Shown here in pieces: positions 40,577 through 51,690 of a DNA stretch of 64,000 nt. Source of the DNA: Bufo bufo (Eukaryota; Chordata; Amphibia; Anura; Bufonidae); the NCBI RefSeq assembly GCF_905171765.1, contig NC_053392.1:506088556-506152555 (forward strand), read 5' to 3'. The translations under genes were made by a program, and so were the position numbers. How positions within the stretch are numbered: the first letter of the stretch is position 1; every line of letters starts with the position of its first letter. A model generated the notes under the pieces. That model saw only the letters and a list, made by a program, of their open reading frames with translations. It searched no databases and was not told where the DNA came from.

Positions 40577-42421
40577 AGTTACATTTTACTTTTAAGAATT
40601 TATCTGAACCCTTTTTGAAACTGTCCACTGTTCCTGCTGTGATCGCGTCCTGATAAAGTCTACTCACAGTTCTTGCAGTAAAGAAGCTTTGACGCTTCTG
40701 GAGACTGAAATCTTTCTTCTTCAATCGGAGGCAGTGCCCCCTTGTTTTTTGAGCAAATTTTACATGGAACAGCTTTTCGCCGTATTTTTTGTATGGCCCA
40801 TTTATATACTTGTATAGGTTAATCATGTCCCCCGTTAGACGTCTCTTCTCAGGACAAAATAAATTAAATTCTTTTAATCTTTCTTCATAACTAAGACCCT
40901 CCATGCACCTTATCATTTTAGTACTTTTTCCAGCTGCAGTTGTCACTGGTAAGGAAGGTAGAGAGGAAGTGCACCCCCTAAACTGCCACCCTCAACCCTG
41001 TCCCTGCCTACTTGCACCACCTGCCCTAGGTGACGGGGCGAAACTGGGTGACGGTCCCTGACCTACGTAAGTGTAGAGCAGATCGAACAGAAAAAGAGAG
41101 GAACAGACAGCCAAGGCAGAAGGCGGTACACAAGACTAAGGCAAACGGATAGACAGGTAGGTAGATAAGACAACAGTACCCAGTGATGGGAAAGGCAATG
41201 GCGGGTCAACTAGCCGAGGTCGGTCCGGGAGGTCACGTCAATACAAGGGATGAGGCAGGAGACGAAATCCGAGAACGAGCCGAGGTCAAATCCGAGAGCT
41301 AGCGTAGGTACCAAGGGATCGGGCAAAGCGAGGTCAGGAAACAAACAAGGTCAATACCAGAGGTCAAGTAGGAAGCAATAATAATAGTACACACAGCCCT
41401 AGAGACGAAAATCACAGTCAACCTGTAGCCAGCAGGCCGCCTGTATTTATAGTGGGGAGTGAGGGTCATGTGATGTGGCCAGCGTCACATGACCGACAGA
41501 CAGACAAGTCGAGCACCGAGTGATCAGCTCAGCGCTCAAGGCAGACCTAGGAGCAGGGAGCCTCCCAGCTAGCAAAGCCGCCCTGGGAACGAGGCCAAAC
41601 ACAGATCCTCGCTCCCAAAGCTAAGCAGCAGGTCTGCGGCTGATGGGAGACCTAGTGCGCCTTAGGCGCCCCGTTACAGCAGTGCATCCTTTCTATGTAC
41701 TGGTGCGCAGAACTGGACTGCATATTCCATAAGAGGCGGCACCAGCGCTAAGTGGTAGTATTACATCCCTGCCCTGCGAGTCCATGCCTCGTTTAATGCA
41801 TAACAATATCCTGGTGGCCTTAGAAGCAGCTGATTGACATTGCATGCTGTAATTTAATCTACCATCTACAAGGACACCAAAATCCTTCTCTATAAATGAC
41901 TCTCCCAGTGCTACATCACCTAGGACATATGAAGCACAGAGATTATTACTACCAAGATGCACAACTTTACATTTGTCCACATTGAACCTAATTTGCCAAG
42001 TTGATGCCCAATCACTCAGAGTGTTCAAGTCAGCTTGTAGTTTGTGGACATCTTCCATAGACTGTACAGTTCTACACAGCTTAGTGTCATCAGCAAAAAT
42101 AGATATGGTGTTATTAATCCCGTCCTCAATATCATTATTAAATAAATTAATAATAAAGGGCCAAGCACTGAACCTTGGGGTACACCACTTATAACCTGGG
42201 ACCATTCGGAATAGGAATCATTGACCAGAACTCTCTGGACACGGTCCTTCAGCCAGTTTTCAATCCAATTACAAACTATACTTTCTAAGCCAATAGACCT
42301 TTCTTTACTTATTAAGTGTCTATGAGGGACAGTATCAAAAGCCTTTGCAAAATCCAGAAACACTACATCTACAGCCGCCCCTCTGTCCAGGATACTACTC
42401 ACTTCCTCATAAAAACTAATC
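40577..42421 (-). mobile_element. CR1/L2-type LINE, 5'-truncated, split by a solo LTR
   Basis: Segments 41684-42421 and 40577-40935 are one minus-strand LINE that begins within the reverse transcriptase and ends at a 3' tail next to the hAT-3 array. It lacks the endonuclease and ORF1 altogether. No clear target-site duplication is visible, since the flanks are degenerate tandem repeats. Confidence 0.82.
40577..42421 (-). pseudogene. LINE reverse transcriptase remnant
   Basis: From 42421 down the translation reads ISFYEEVSSILDRG, DVVFLDFAKAFDTVPH and SGVPQGSVLGPLL, then a frameshift near 42160, then TISIFADDTKLCRTV with the catalytic Asp pair and NVDKCKVVHLGSNN. After the solo LTR it continues at 40935 with a C-terminal region including MINLYKYINGPYKKYG, equivalent to LINMYKYIRGQY in the intact CR1. 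The enzyme is dead: N-terminally truncated, frameshifted and interrupted by the LTR. Confidence 0.85.
40941..41678 (-). mobile_element. Solo LTR of an LTR retrotransposon
   Basis: 738 bp starting TGTCAC and ending GTTACA, flanked by the 5-bp duplication GCAGT (40936-40940, 41679-41683). TG...CA ends with a 5-bp duplication are classic for LTR elements. On the minus strand there is a TATAAATA box near 41440-41450, which sets the orientation. No internal region is present, so this is the product of recombination between two LTRs. A gypsy-type origin is my guess; there is no coding sequence to confirm it. Confidence 0.85.
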
Positions 42422-43720
42422 AGTGTCCTTTTTCTGTAGACGGTGTCCGCTGTGGACAGTGACATTAGCTGCACCACATCTCCAGTGTAAAGTGTGCACT
42501 TAAAAAAAATATCTGACATCCAGTGTACTTTTTCCGTAGACGGTGTCCGCTGCGGACAGTGACATTAGCTGTGCCACATCTCCTGTGTAAAATATGCGCA
42601 TCCCGAAAATATCTGTGACATACAGTGTCGTTTTTCTGTAGACCGTGTTCCCTGCGGACAGTGACATTAGCTGCGCCACATCTCCAGTGTAAAGTGTGCG
42701 CATCCAAAAAATATCTGTTACATCCAGTGTACTTCTTCGTAGATGATGTCCGCTGCGGACAACTTCATTAGCTCCGCCACATCTCCAGTGTAAAGTGTGC
42801 GCATCCAAAAAATATTAAACATCCAGTGTACTTTTTCCGTAGACGGTGTCCGCTGCGGACAGTGATATTAGCTGTGCCACATCTCCAGTGTAAAGTGTGC
42901 GCATCCAAAAAATATTTGTGACATCCAGTGTACTTTTTCGTAGATGGTGTCCGCTGCAGACAGTGAAATTAGCTGCGCAACATCACATTAGCTACAATAC
43001 ATCTCCAGTGTAAAGTGTGCGCATCCAAAAAATATTTGACATCCAGTGTACTTTTTCTGTAGACGGTGTCTACTGCGGACAGTGAAATTAGCTGCGCCAC
43101 ATCTCCAGTGTAACGTGTGCGCATCCAAAAAATATCTGTGACATACAGTGTCGTTTTTCCATAGATGGTTTCCGATGCAGACATTGACATTAGCTGCGCC
43201 ACATCTCCTGTGTAAAGTGTGCGCATCCAAAAAATATCTGTGACATCCAGTATACTTTTCCAGTAGACGGTGTCCGCTGCCGACAGTGACATTAGTTGCA
43301 CCACATCTCCAGTGTAAAGTGTGTCCATCCCAAAAATATCTGTGACATACAGTGAATTTTGTCAATAGACGGTGTCCGCTTCTGACAGTGACATTACCAG
43401 GGAAACATCTGCAGTGTAACCTGTGTGCTTCAAAAATTTATCTGTGACATACAGTGTACTTTTTTGCGTAGACGCTGCGGACAGTGACATTACCGGTGGT
43501 ACCTCTCCTATATAATGTTTCCTCACCCCAAATACCACTGACATTCCCTGTAATTTTTCATTATCCACTGGTGACAGCATTGACATTACCTGCGGGATAC
43601 TGTATCTCCTGTGTGACATTTCCACATCCCAAATACCTTTTTAAATTTGTTTGCGCATACACTTCCAAATCCTACGCTACTGTACGTGTGACAGACTTTC
43701 AATCATATATAACATTTATA

Positions 43721-44084
43721 ATGAAGAAGACGAGCAGTAAGGGACGTGGCAATGGCTGTAATGCTGATGGTGCACGCAGAGGCTATGGCCCTGGGCGCAA
43801 TGAAACTGTGCCTGCTGCCAGAGCTCTCGCCACACAATTTAGAACCAGGCATGGTTGTCTGATAATGGCCGTAACTTGGTGGCAGCTTTGGAGCTTGGCA
43901 AGCTCACACACATCCCATGCTTAGCCACTAAGGCGGTTTCTCAAAACCTACCCCAATTTGCCTGAGCTTCTGGTGAAGGTTCGCCAGCTCAATGGCTGTT
44001 GTGTGACGTGAGCATGCACTGGAACTCTACGTTCCACATGTTGGCCAGGCTTTGTGAGAAGCAGAGGATAGTAGTGGAATACCA
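43721..44084 (+). pseudogene. hAT-3 transposase, 5' part with internal deletion
   Basis: The ATG at 43721 begins MKKTSSKGRGNG, like the N-terminus of the hAT-1 transposase. After about 40 codons the sequence jumps to the second catalytic region (SDNGRNLVAALELGKLTHIP in another frame, near 43860), then CDVSMHWNSTFHMLARLCEK. The BED finger and the first catalytic Asp are thus deleted. The Penelope-like element breaks it after VVEY. It was already a deletion derivative that could not encode transposase. Confidence 0.85.
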
Positions 44085-46063
44085 TAAATATAGAAACCAC
44101 GGCACTCGATAAGTCGTTTTTCAAAATTCAATTCATTTATTTGTTGTCTATCCCAAAAGGATCTTGTTTATATATTGCAATTGGCCAACGTAACGTTTCA
44201 GTCCTACTAGGACCTTGATCACGGCCTAAAAATAGTTACATCATGTTTTTAGTATTACATAGATGCAGTTTCATGGGACAATAAATAAATATAGACATTA
44301 TGAAAGGAATAAACAAAATATTGTAATTTCAATGGATGGCTATCACTTCTACATAATAAGGTGCGTAATATGACGATAAGCAGGATGGGAGTGCGGCAGA
44401 TCATATAGGTACGGTAATGTCATGATCATTATCTTCGTTTGGTCTAGTAAGGTTGATGTGAACGCCTGTATATAGGGAAATTATCGTAAGATATATTACA
44501 ATATGACATGTTACACAAACAGGGTATCGTCTTTTGACTATAGTATAGTTATAAAGTTATAAAGTTATAAACGTGGAATATGGCTATTGGTAGGCCTATT
44601 AGATAGTGTATTTAAGATATGGTAGAGACAATGGGTCAAAGTAGTAAGGATAGTGACAATAGGTTTAGTCATAGTTGTATTGATCCCATGTCTCGGTCCC
44701 ATATATTAACACTATCTAGGTACAGGGAAAGGAACATTCTATATTTTATATTTCAAGCGATAATACCTGTTGAACAAACAATGTCAATATAAAAGGTGAA
44801 AATAGAATTGACTTATAAATAGAGCCTGGGTTGACAGTAGGAAAGGGTGAAATCAAGGTAGTATAGGTACAAATGAGAGCTGTAGGTAGAAAATATATGA
44901 GTAGACTAGAAGTAGCTGGTAGTAGTCATATATAGGGTTAATGATGACAGAAGAGTCAGCATTAACCGGTATAATGAGCAGAGTTGGTGATAACAAAATA
45001 AGCAAGGCTGTAGGTAGGGAACATTGAAGAGCGCAGGAGTCGTTAGTAGCAACAATAGAAGACACAAGTATCTGTAAATACATAGGACTGTTACGGACAA
45101 GCATATGCGGCAATAGAGACGCCGTTAAGGCGCATGCTAGGTGCGATGGTTGCAGGCTAGTTGTAAATAGAAATCAATGAGCGGCAGAAATATCTGGACT
45201 ACTAGCAACAAGTATATGTAGCGATAGGGACGCAGTAGAGGCGCATGGTAAATGCGATAATTACAGACCTGATGCAGGAGATCATAAGGAACCGGGAGGA
45301 CTAGCCGGGTATGCGGTGTGCGCGGCTTTAAGTGGAGCTGGGGGAGGTCCGTGCACTCGTGGTCATGTCGAGATATCGCGAGAGCGGTGTCGCGGCTCGC
45401 GCATGCGCATAGGTCACAGTATCGAGCTTAAGGAGACGGGTGTTTATAGTATACTGCGCAGGTGCTCAGGATTGAAGTTACGAGGCGTAGTAGGAATTAT
45501 GAGACACAGAGGCTATTCACTGTTATGTGTAATAAATATGCTGATAACGTTGCGATAATACTGTATGGATCTCTGCTTCAAGAAAATATTCAAAATAACT
45601 CAATATAACTCAATATATGACTAAATTTGGCTCTATAATTATGTGGTGATATACTACCTGTATAGATGGGACTATAGGAGTCATTTTGTCTGAAAAATGG
45701 AAAAAAGGAGAAGTTAGAGAAGGTAATATTAAGTTGACCTGTGAATATATTAAACATGTAATTAGACCTATATGTGCATGTATATACATATACATACACA
45801 AGCATGTATATACACATGTACAAACACACACACACATCTCAATATTCAACTCAACAATAAAAGTACTGTTTGAAAATAATTAGAGGCGGAAAAGAATTAG
45901 AGGCAGAAAAAATATATCTATAATAGTGATTAAAAAGCAAGAAGTATAGTTCCTATTTGTTCCTTAGGAGTGGGAGTTGTTAAATCCGAAAGTCGAAATC
46001 CCTGTTCATTCCATTGGGAGAAAGGGTCCGTAGTTCAAAGATCCAGAAGGCCTCCCGTTCTTT
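44085..46063 (-). repeat. Penelope-like element, left arm
   Basis: 3' untranslated region and the last codons of the ORF, on the minus strand. Nearly identical in inverted orientation to 46523-48012 and 52630-53112. The frames at 45316-45558 plus and 44853-45113 minus have exact mirror counterparts at 47023-47265 and 47468-47728; neither resembles a known protein. Confidence 0.93.
44183..44226 (-). ncRNA. Hammerhead-ribozyme-like motif, left arm copy
   Basis: Reverse complement of the motif at 52972-53015. Penelope-like elements are known to carry small type I hammerhead motifs near their ends. The core here is degenerate, so cleavage activity is doubtful. Confidence 0.4.
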
Positions 46064-46520
46064 GAGGCGAGCAATCCTATTGCCGCCTCGTCGTGTTTGT
46101 GGCACTTGTTCTAATACCTGGAATTGAAGCTGGTTGATTTGATGTTTATTGGATGAAAAGTGGTATGGGACCGGAAGTTCTGTTCTATTACATCGGATGT
46201 CGGACTTGTGTTTTGACATACGGTCACGGACGCATTGAGTCGTTTCGCCTACATAATTTAACCCGTACGGGCATTTGATAAGATAGACAACGAAAGATGA
46301 ATTACACGTGTAAAAGTCTCTTGCTTGGTAAATTTTGCCTGAGTGGGGATGTGTAATCCTATTGCCCTTTATGACATTAGTGCATTGTGCACAATGCAGG
46401 CATGGGTAGGTGCCTGTCTTGCGGGGGGCTAAAGTGGTTTGTCTTATTTGGGGTGTGGTTGTGCCAATGTCAGCGTGTACCAATTGGTCTTTAAGATTGG
46501 TGGGACGTTTATAGCACATA
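45980..46520 (-). pseudogene. Penelope-like GIY-YIG endonuclease domain
   Basis: The C-terminal domain that nicks DNA for insertion of Penelope-like elements. The open frame (from 46567) starts in the inverted arm; true element sequence begins about residue 17. It opens with CYKRPTNLKDQLV, the end of the reverse transcriptase/linker, then a cysteine cluster CLHCAQC (56-62), then the GIY-YIG core: VVYLIKCP and YVGETTQ (93-111), the conserved Arg in VRDRMSKHKSDI, and EREAFWIFELRTL with the catalytic Glu and the SPNGMN end (165-187). All expected core residues are visible and there is no stop. The reverse transcriptase catalytic domain is missing, so it is a fragment. Confidence 0.9.
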
Positions 46521-48189
46521 GAACGGGAGGCCTTCTGGATCTTTGAACTACGGACCCTTTCTCCCAATGGAATGAACAGGGATTTCGACTTTCGGATTTA
46601 ACAACTCCCACTCCTAAGGAACAAATAGGAACTATACTTCTTGCTTTTTAATCACTATTATCGATATATTTTTTCTGCCTCTAATTCTTTTCCGCCTCTA
46701 ATTCTTTTCAAATAGTAATTTTATTGTTGAGTTGAATATTGAGATTTGTGTGTGTGTTTGTACATGTGTATATACATGCTTGTGTATGTATATGTATATA
46801 CATGCACATATAGGTCTAATTACATGTTTAATATATTCACAGGTCAACTTAATATTACCTTCTCTAACTTCTCCTTTTTTCCATTTTTCAGACAAAATGA
46901 CTCCTATAGTCCCATCTATACAGGTAGTATATCACCACATAATTATAGAGCCAAATTTAGTCATACATTGAGTTATATTGAGTTATTTTGAATATTTTCT
47001 TGAAGCAGAGATCCATACAGTATTATCGCAACGTTATCAGCATATTTATTACACATAACAGTGAATAGCCTCTGTGTCTCATAATTCCTACTACGCCTCG
47101 TAACTTCAATCCTGAGCGCCTGCGCAGTATACTATAAACACCCGTCTCCTTAAGCTCGATACTGTGACGTATGCGCATGCGCGAGCCGCGACACCGCTCT
47201 CGCGATATCTCGACATGACCACGAGTGCACGGACCTCCCCCAGCTCCACTTAAAGCCGCGCACACCGCATACCCGGCTAGTCCTCCCGGTTCCTTATGAT
47301 CTCCTGCATCAGGTCTGTAATTATCGCATTTACCATGCGCCTCTACTGCGTCCCTATCGCTACATATACTTGTTGCTAGTAGTCCAGATATTTCTGCCGC
47401 TCATTGATTTCTATTTACAACTAGCCTGCAACCATCGCACCTAGCATGCGCCTTAACGGCGTCTCTATTGCCGCATATGCTTGTCCGTAACAGTCCTATG
47501 TATTTACAGATACTTGTGTCTTCTATTGTTGCTACTAACGAATCCTGCGCTCTTCAATGTTCCCTACCTACAGCCTTGCTTTTTTTGTTATCACCAACTC
47601 TGCTCATTATACCGGTTAATACTGACTCTTCTGTCATCATTAACCCTATATATGACTACTATCAGCTACTTCTAGTCTACTCATATATTTTATACCTACA
47701 GCTCTCATTTGTACCTATACTACCTTGATTTCACCCTTTCCTACTGTCAACCCAGGCTCTATTTATAAGTCAATTCTATTTTCACCTTTTATATTGACAT
47801 TGTTTGTTCAACAGGTATTATCGCTTGAAATATAAAATATAGAATGTTCCTTTCCCTGTACCTAGATAGTGTTAATATATGGGACCGAGACATGGGATCA
47901 ATACAACTATGACTAAACCTATTGTCACTATCCTTACTACTTTGACCCATTGTCTCTACCATATCTTAAATACACTATCTAATAGGCCTACCAATAGCCA
48001 TATTCCACGTTTGTGTTAAGCAAAGAAGTTTGCTGAATTTGTGGGAGGGGAGGGTCATTACAAGGCTACTTTCATGCACCTGTGAGCCCAGGCTGGCTGG
48101 TTACTAGGCTATTTATAGGCACCTGTGGGTCCAGACTGACGCCGATTCAGCTGATTTCACTAACTCTGGCTCAGCTCTAGGATACAGCA

Positions 48190-49930
48190 GCATGGTGTGG
48201 AGGCTCCTTACGGCTGGGCGACGGCAGGAGGGCGCTGGTATCCATGGTAGGATCGGAATTGGTTGTACGGGACCCACGCTGCGGCCCGCGATATGTTAGC
48301 GCTCTGGGATACAGCAGAGTATGGGCGCTAATGGTCAAACCATGGTTGTTTGTCTGGCTATTCAGAGGCCTGATGGGGCTATTGCATACAGTTATTGGGG
48401 TAGCATGTGCTTAGAGTGGGCATGGTTGTATGTTTTCTGATACCTGGTTTACATGCAGGGCGCGTGTCTGCAGTTGGTTCAAGCTACGCTTGCTGGGTTT
48501 AAGTGATGGTAAATATGGATCAATGGTCGCTGATTTAAAAAAAAAAAAAAAACACCTGCAGCATCATGTGGAGGTTCGGTTGCGCCTGGGCAATGGCAGA
48601 AGGTGCCAGGCAAGTGCTGGCATTCACGGTAGGATTGGACTTGGTTACACGGTCCGTGATTTGTAGCGCTCTGGGGCAAAGGGGGTTGGGCTTCAATGGT
48701 CAAATGATCGTGGTTAGGATTGTTACCTTCAAAGCTACGTCCGTGTGTCTGCATTTACATTTTGTCCTATACACCGTTCACTACTAGAGCTGCGTTCATA
48801 CGTCCGCTGTTGCATTACATTAATACTCTGCTCACTTTCAGATTGCATTCATATGGCTGCTCTATACCATGCTCCTCATATTCATACACAGAGCTGTGCC
48901 CATAACATGTTTTTAGGCACCACTCACATCCAGAGCTGCATTCACCCACTTGTTCTTACATCATGTGTTATACTCTGCTTCCACTTAAAGCTGCATTTCT
49001 TTTCATTGCTACATAATGGTTACTCAGTATTCTTACTAGGGCTATCAGCACACCGCTCTGATACTGCTCTTCCGATAAAGATAGCCGCTTTCTTTTCAGG
49101 CTTACGTTTTGATATCTGCTTAAAAAAAAAAAAAAAAAAGTGTGGGGTTTCTGTTACCTGTTTTACATGTGGGGGCACATCCGCAGTTAACGCCAGACAT
49201 GCTAGGTGTGGGGGTTTGTATATCAGTGGTCTGTATATGGGTACTCAAGCAGATCGGTCTAGGTGCCTGTATTTGAGTTCTGATGCTCTTGTATGGAAGT
49301 GTGTTTAATCTATAAACCGTATGTTATGGGCACGCATGTGTCAGCGGTTTTGTGCTAGGTCATAGGTGCACTATATGTTGATTAATTGGCGTTGCATCAG
49401 GGTTTACGTTCAAAACGCATTTATGTTTTCTTGGGTGGTGGTGATGTCCATTTAAAAAAAAAAACTACAGCATTATGTGGAGGTTTCATTCGCACCTGGG
49501 TAATGGCAGAAGGTGCCAGGCGAGTACTAGCATTCACGGTAGGATTGGACTTGGATACACCATGGGGGACTTGTAGTGCTCTGGGGCGAGGGGGGTGGGG
49601 CGCTAATGGTCGAATGATCATGGTTAGGTTCGTTACCTTCAAAAGCCACGTCCATGTGTCTGCATTAACAATGTTATACTCCATTTACTACTAGAGCTGC
49701 GTTTATGAGTTGCTGTTGCATCACATCAATACCCTGTCACTTCAGGTTGCATTCATACAGCTGCGTTATACCTTGCTCTTCATGCTCCGAGCTGGGCCCA
49801 TACCATGTTTTTAGGCACTACTCACATCCAGAGCTGCATTCACCCACCTGTTCTTACATCAGTTGCTGCATATTCGGCTTCCACTTAAAGCTGCATTTTC
49901 CTTTTCGTTGCTACATCATGGTTACTGAGT
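48190..49930 (+). repeat. Three direct repeats in the 4.6-kb insertion
   Basis: Copies of a block with GGAGG, GGCAGAAGG, TTCACGGTAGGATTGGACTT and TAGTGCTCTGGGG boxes start near 48190, 48560 and 49470. The second and third share about 400 bp, including CATCCAGAGCTGCATTCACC and CTTCCACTTAAAGCTGCATT, with a period near 900 bp. Copies two and three are each preceded by an A-run (48537-48552 and 49454-49465). Confidence 0.8.
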
Positions 49931-50731
49931 ATTTTCTTTAGGGCAGTCAGTGCACCGCTCTGATACCGTTCTCCCGATAAACATAGCTGCTTTCTTTCAG
50001 GTTTACGTTTCTTTCCTCACTGGTGGTTATGTTATAGGCCTACTTTTTCTGTTTCACTTCAGCAGGAAAAAAAAAAAAAGTGTCCTGTTCTTTAGTCCTG
50101 GTTCGCATTCACTCAGACTGGTCTCCTTTACTTCTGGTTCGCATTCACTCGGATTGGCCTCCTGCCCCAGTTCACCATGCAGTCCTCAGCGGTTAGTGGG
50201 CTAATAGGAGTAAGATTCCTACTATGTTTCACAAGTAGTTCATTTGTTTTCACGATAAGGGTCTTCTCTTAGCGAACTGTAATGCCTCTGGCGCTTTTCT
50301 CCCATCTGTTTATTCACGGTTGGTTTAATGTTTTATTTAGGCACGTGGTTCGGTTCACTAACGTCGATGCATATCCCATCAGGTCTAGCTCACATTTTAA
50401 TTACTTATCGTCACTGCAATGTCATCGAGTGCAGTCTTGGCTTCGGGAGCCTGATGATCTCTTCAGCCTCATGGCTCTGTGGGGCCTATGACCGATCTTC
50501 ATGTTAGGGGTACGATATGGTTATAAGCTTGCTAGTGTCCTAGGTTTATTGTCGAAGGGGGTCATGGTTATGCAAGTCCCCAAGTCATACTGGTGCTGCA
50601 TAAGTGGATAAAAAAAAAATATATATATATATATATATTAAAAATAAATAATCGCCATTTGTTTCGCATTCATGGCTACGCCATTAGAGTCTTTGACGCA
50701 TTGCTTCTCCGTTTAAGTTTGACGCGCATGA

Positions 50732-51030
50732 CCCCGCCATTAGTGTCTTTTGCGCATGGCCCCGCCATTAGTGTCTTTTGCGCATGGCCCCGCCATTAGT
50801 GTCTTTTGCGCATGGCCCCGCCATTAGTGTCTTTTGCGCATGGCCCCGCCATTAGTGTCTTTTGCGCATGGCCCCGCCATTAGTGTCTCTTGCGCATGGC
50901 CCCTTTCGCGCTTGGTTCCACCATTAGTGTCTTTAGTCCCTTTCGCACTTGGTTCCACCATTAGTGTCTTTAGTCCCTCTAGCGCTTTAGTCCCTTTCGC
51001 GCTTGGTTCCGCCATTAGTCTCTCACGCAT
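50732..51030 (+). repeat. 28-bp minisatellite
   Basis: Six nearly perfect 28-bp units with CCCGCCATTAGTGTC and TTTTGCGCATGG (50732-50899), then four or five degenerate ones with TTGGTTCCACCATTAGTGTC to 51030. It is preceded by an AT dinucleotide run at 50618-50638. Confidence 0.95.
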
Positions 51031-51454
51031 GTCTTCAGTTTACATTTTACTCACACAACTCCGCCAGTCGAGGTTGGCTGCGTGGTCCCGCCACAGTATG
51101 TTCATGCCTTTTCTGCATTCAGGCCGCTCGCATGCCTCGGTCAGCTGTGGCTCGCGTTACAATTCTTCTCGTGGTGGCTCGTAGGCGCGGCTTTGCCATT
51201 AGAACCTCACTCACATTATTGTTGTAGGTCGTTGGGTCTTCATTGTTTCTTTTCAAGCAGTCATCCCAAGCCTTCCTTTCGGACATCACCTTCTCCCGGG
51301 TTCGCATTTTCTCACATTTAATCTCTCTAGGTTCTTGAATTATAGACCTATTCTCCCAGGGAGATGACCCTGGGGTCTCACAATTCCGCTTCTCAAGGGG
51401 TTGTTAAAAAAAAAAAAAAAAAGGGAAACAACTATACTGTGGCATCAGGTTCGT

Positions 51455-51690
51455 CCACTGAGTCCTGTCACGACTACAGGCGATTTACGAAGTCTGTCAC
51501 GACTACAGACTAATAAGTCCTGTCACGACTACAGGCGATTTACGAAGTCTGTCACGACTACAGACTAATAACTCCTGTCACGACTACAAGCGATTTACGA
51601 AGTCTGTCACGTTTACTGACACGATAAGTCCTAGCACGACTACAGGCGCAGCATAGGTAGTCTATCATGACCTTAAGCTCGTCCTGTCAT
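51455..51690 (+). repeat. About 55-bp minisatellite with short palindromes
   Basis: Units alternate TCCTGTCACGACTACAGGCG, TTTACGAAG and CTGTCACGACTACAGAC. Both CCTGTcacgactACAGG and TCTGTcacgactACAGA are short hairpins with an identical loop. More degenerate units continue near 51835-51925. Confidence 0.85.

Larger units (their letters stand above)
40395..43560 (+). repeat. hAT-3 5' tandem array, about 100-bp unit
   Basis: Roughly a dozen units with the boxes CACATCTCCAGTGTAAAGTG, TCCAAAAAATATCTGTGACA and GTAGACGGTGTCCGCTGCGG. Two units lie before the LINE insertion (40577-42421) and the others after it, with growing divergence beyond 43360. Before the array, 40210-40380 has a separate duplication of about 105 bp (ACCCAAAAGTCCTT twice). 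Several open frames of 80-125 codons on the minus strand are translations of the array. Confidence 0.92.

Noticed and set aside
42465..43365. Minus-strand frames of 80-125 codons rich in TLHWRCGAANVTV or LYTGDVAQLMSLS
   Set aside because: They are translations of the 100-bp tandem array in hAT-3 in two frames; the repetition is in the DNA and the same peptide appears in several frames.
45590..45883. Short proteins with CVCVCTCVYTCLCMY-type sequence in both arms
   Set aside because: They translate a (TG)n/(CA)n-like low-complexity tract in the Penelope 3' untranslated region and appear in overlapping frames.
48745..49308. 187-codon plus-strand frame in the 4.6-kb insertion as a recombinase or gag gene
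   Set aside because: It contains lysine runs from A-tracts, lies across direct repeats and has no conserved motif.
50732..50899. CRISPR-like regular 28-bp repeats
   Set aside because: The units are directly adjacent without spacers and lie within a transposon of a eukaryotic genome; it is a minisatellite.
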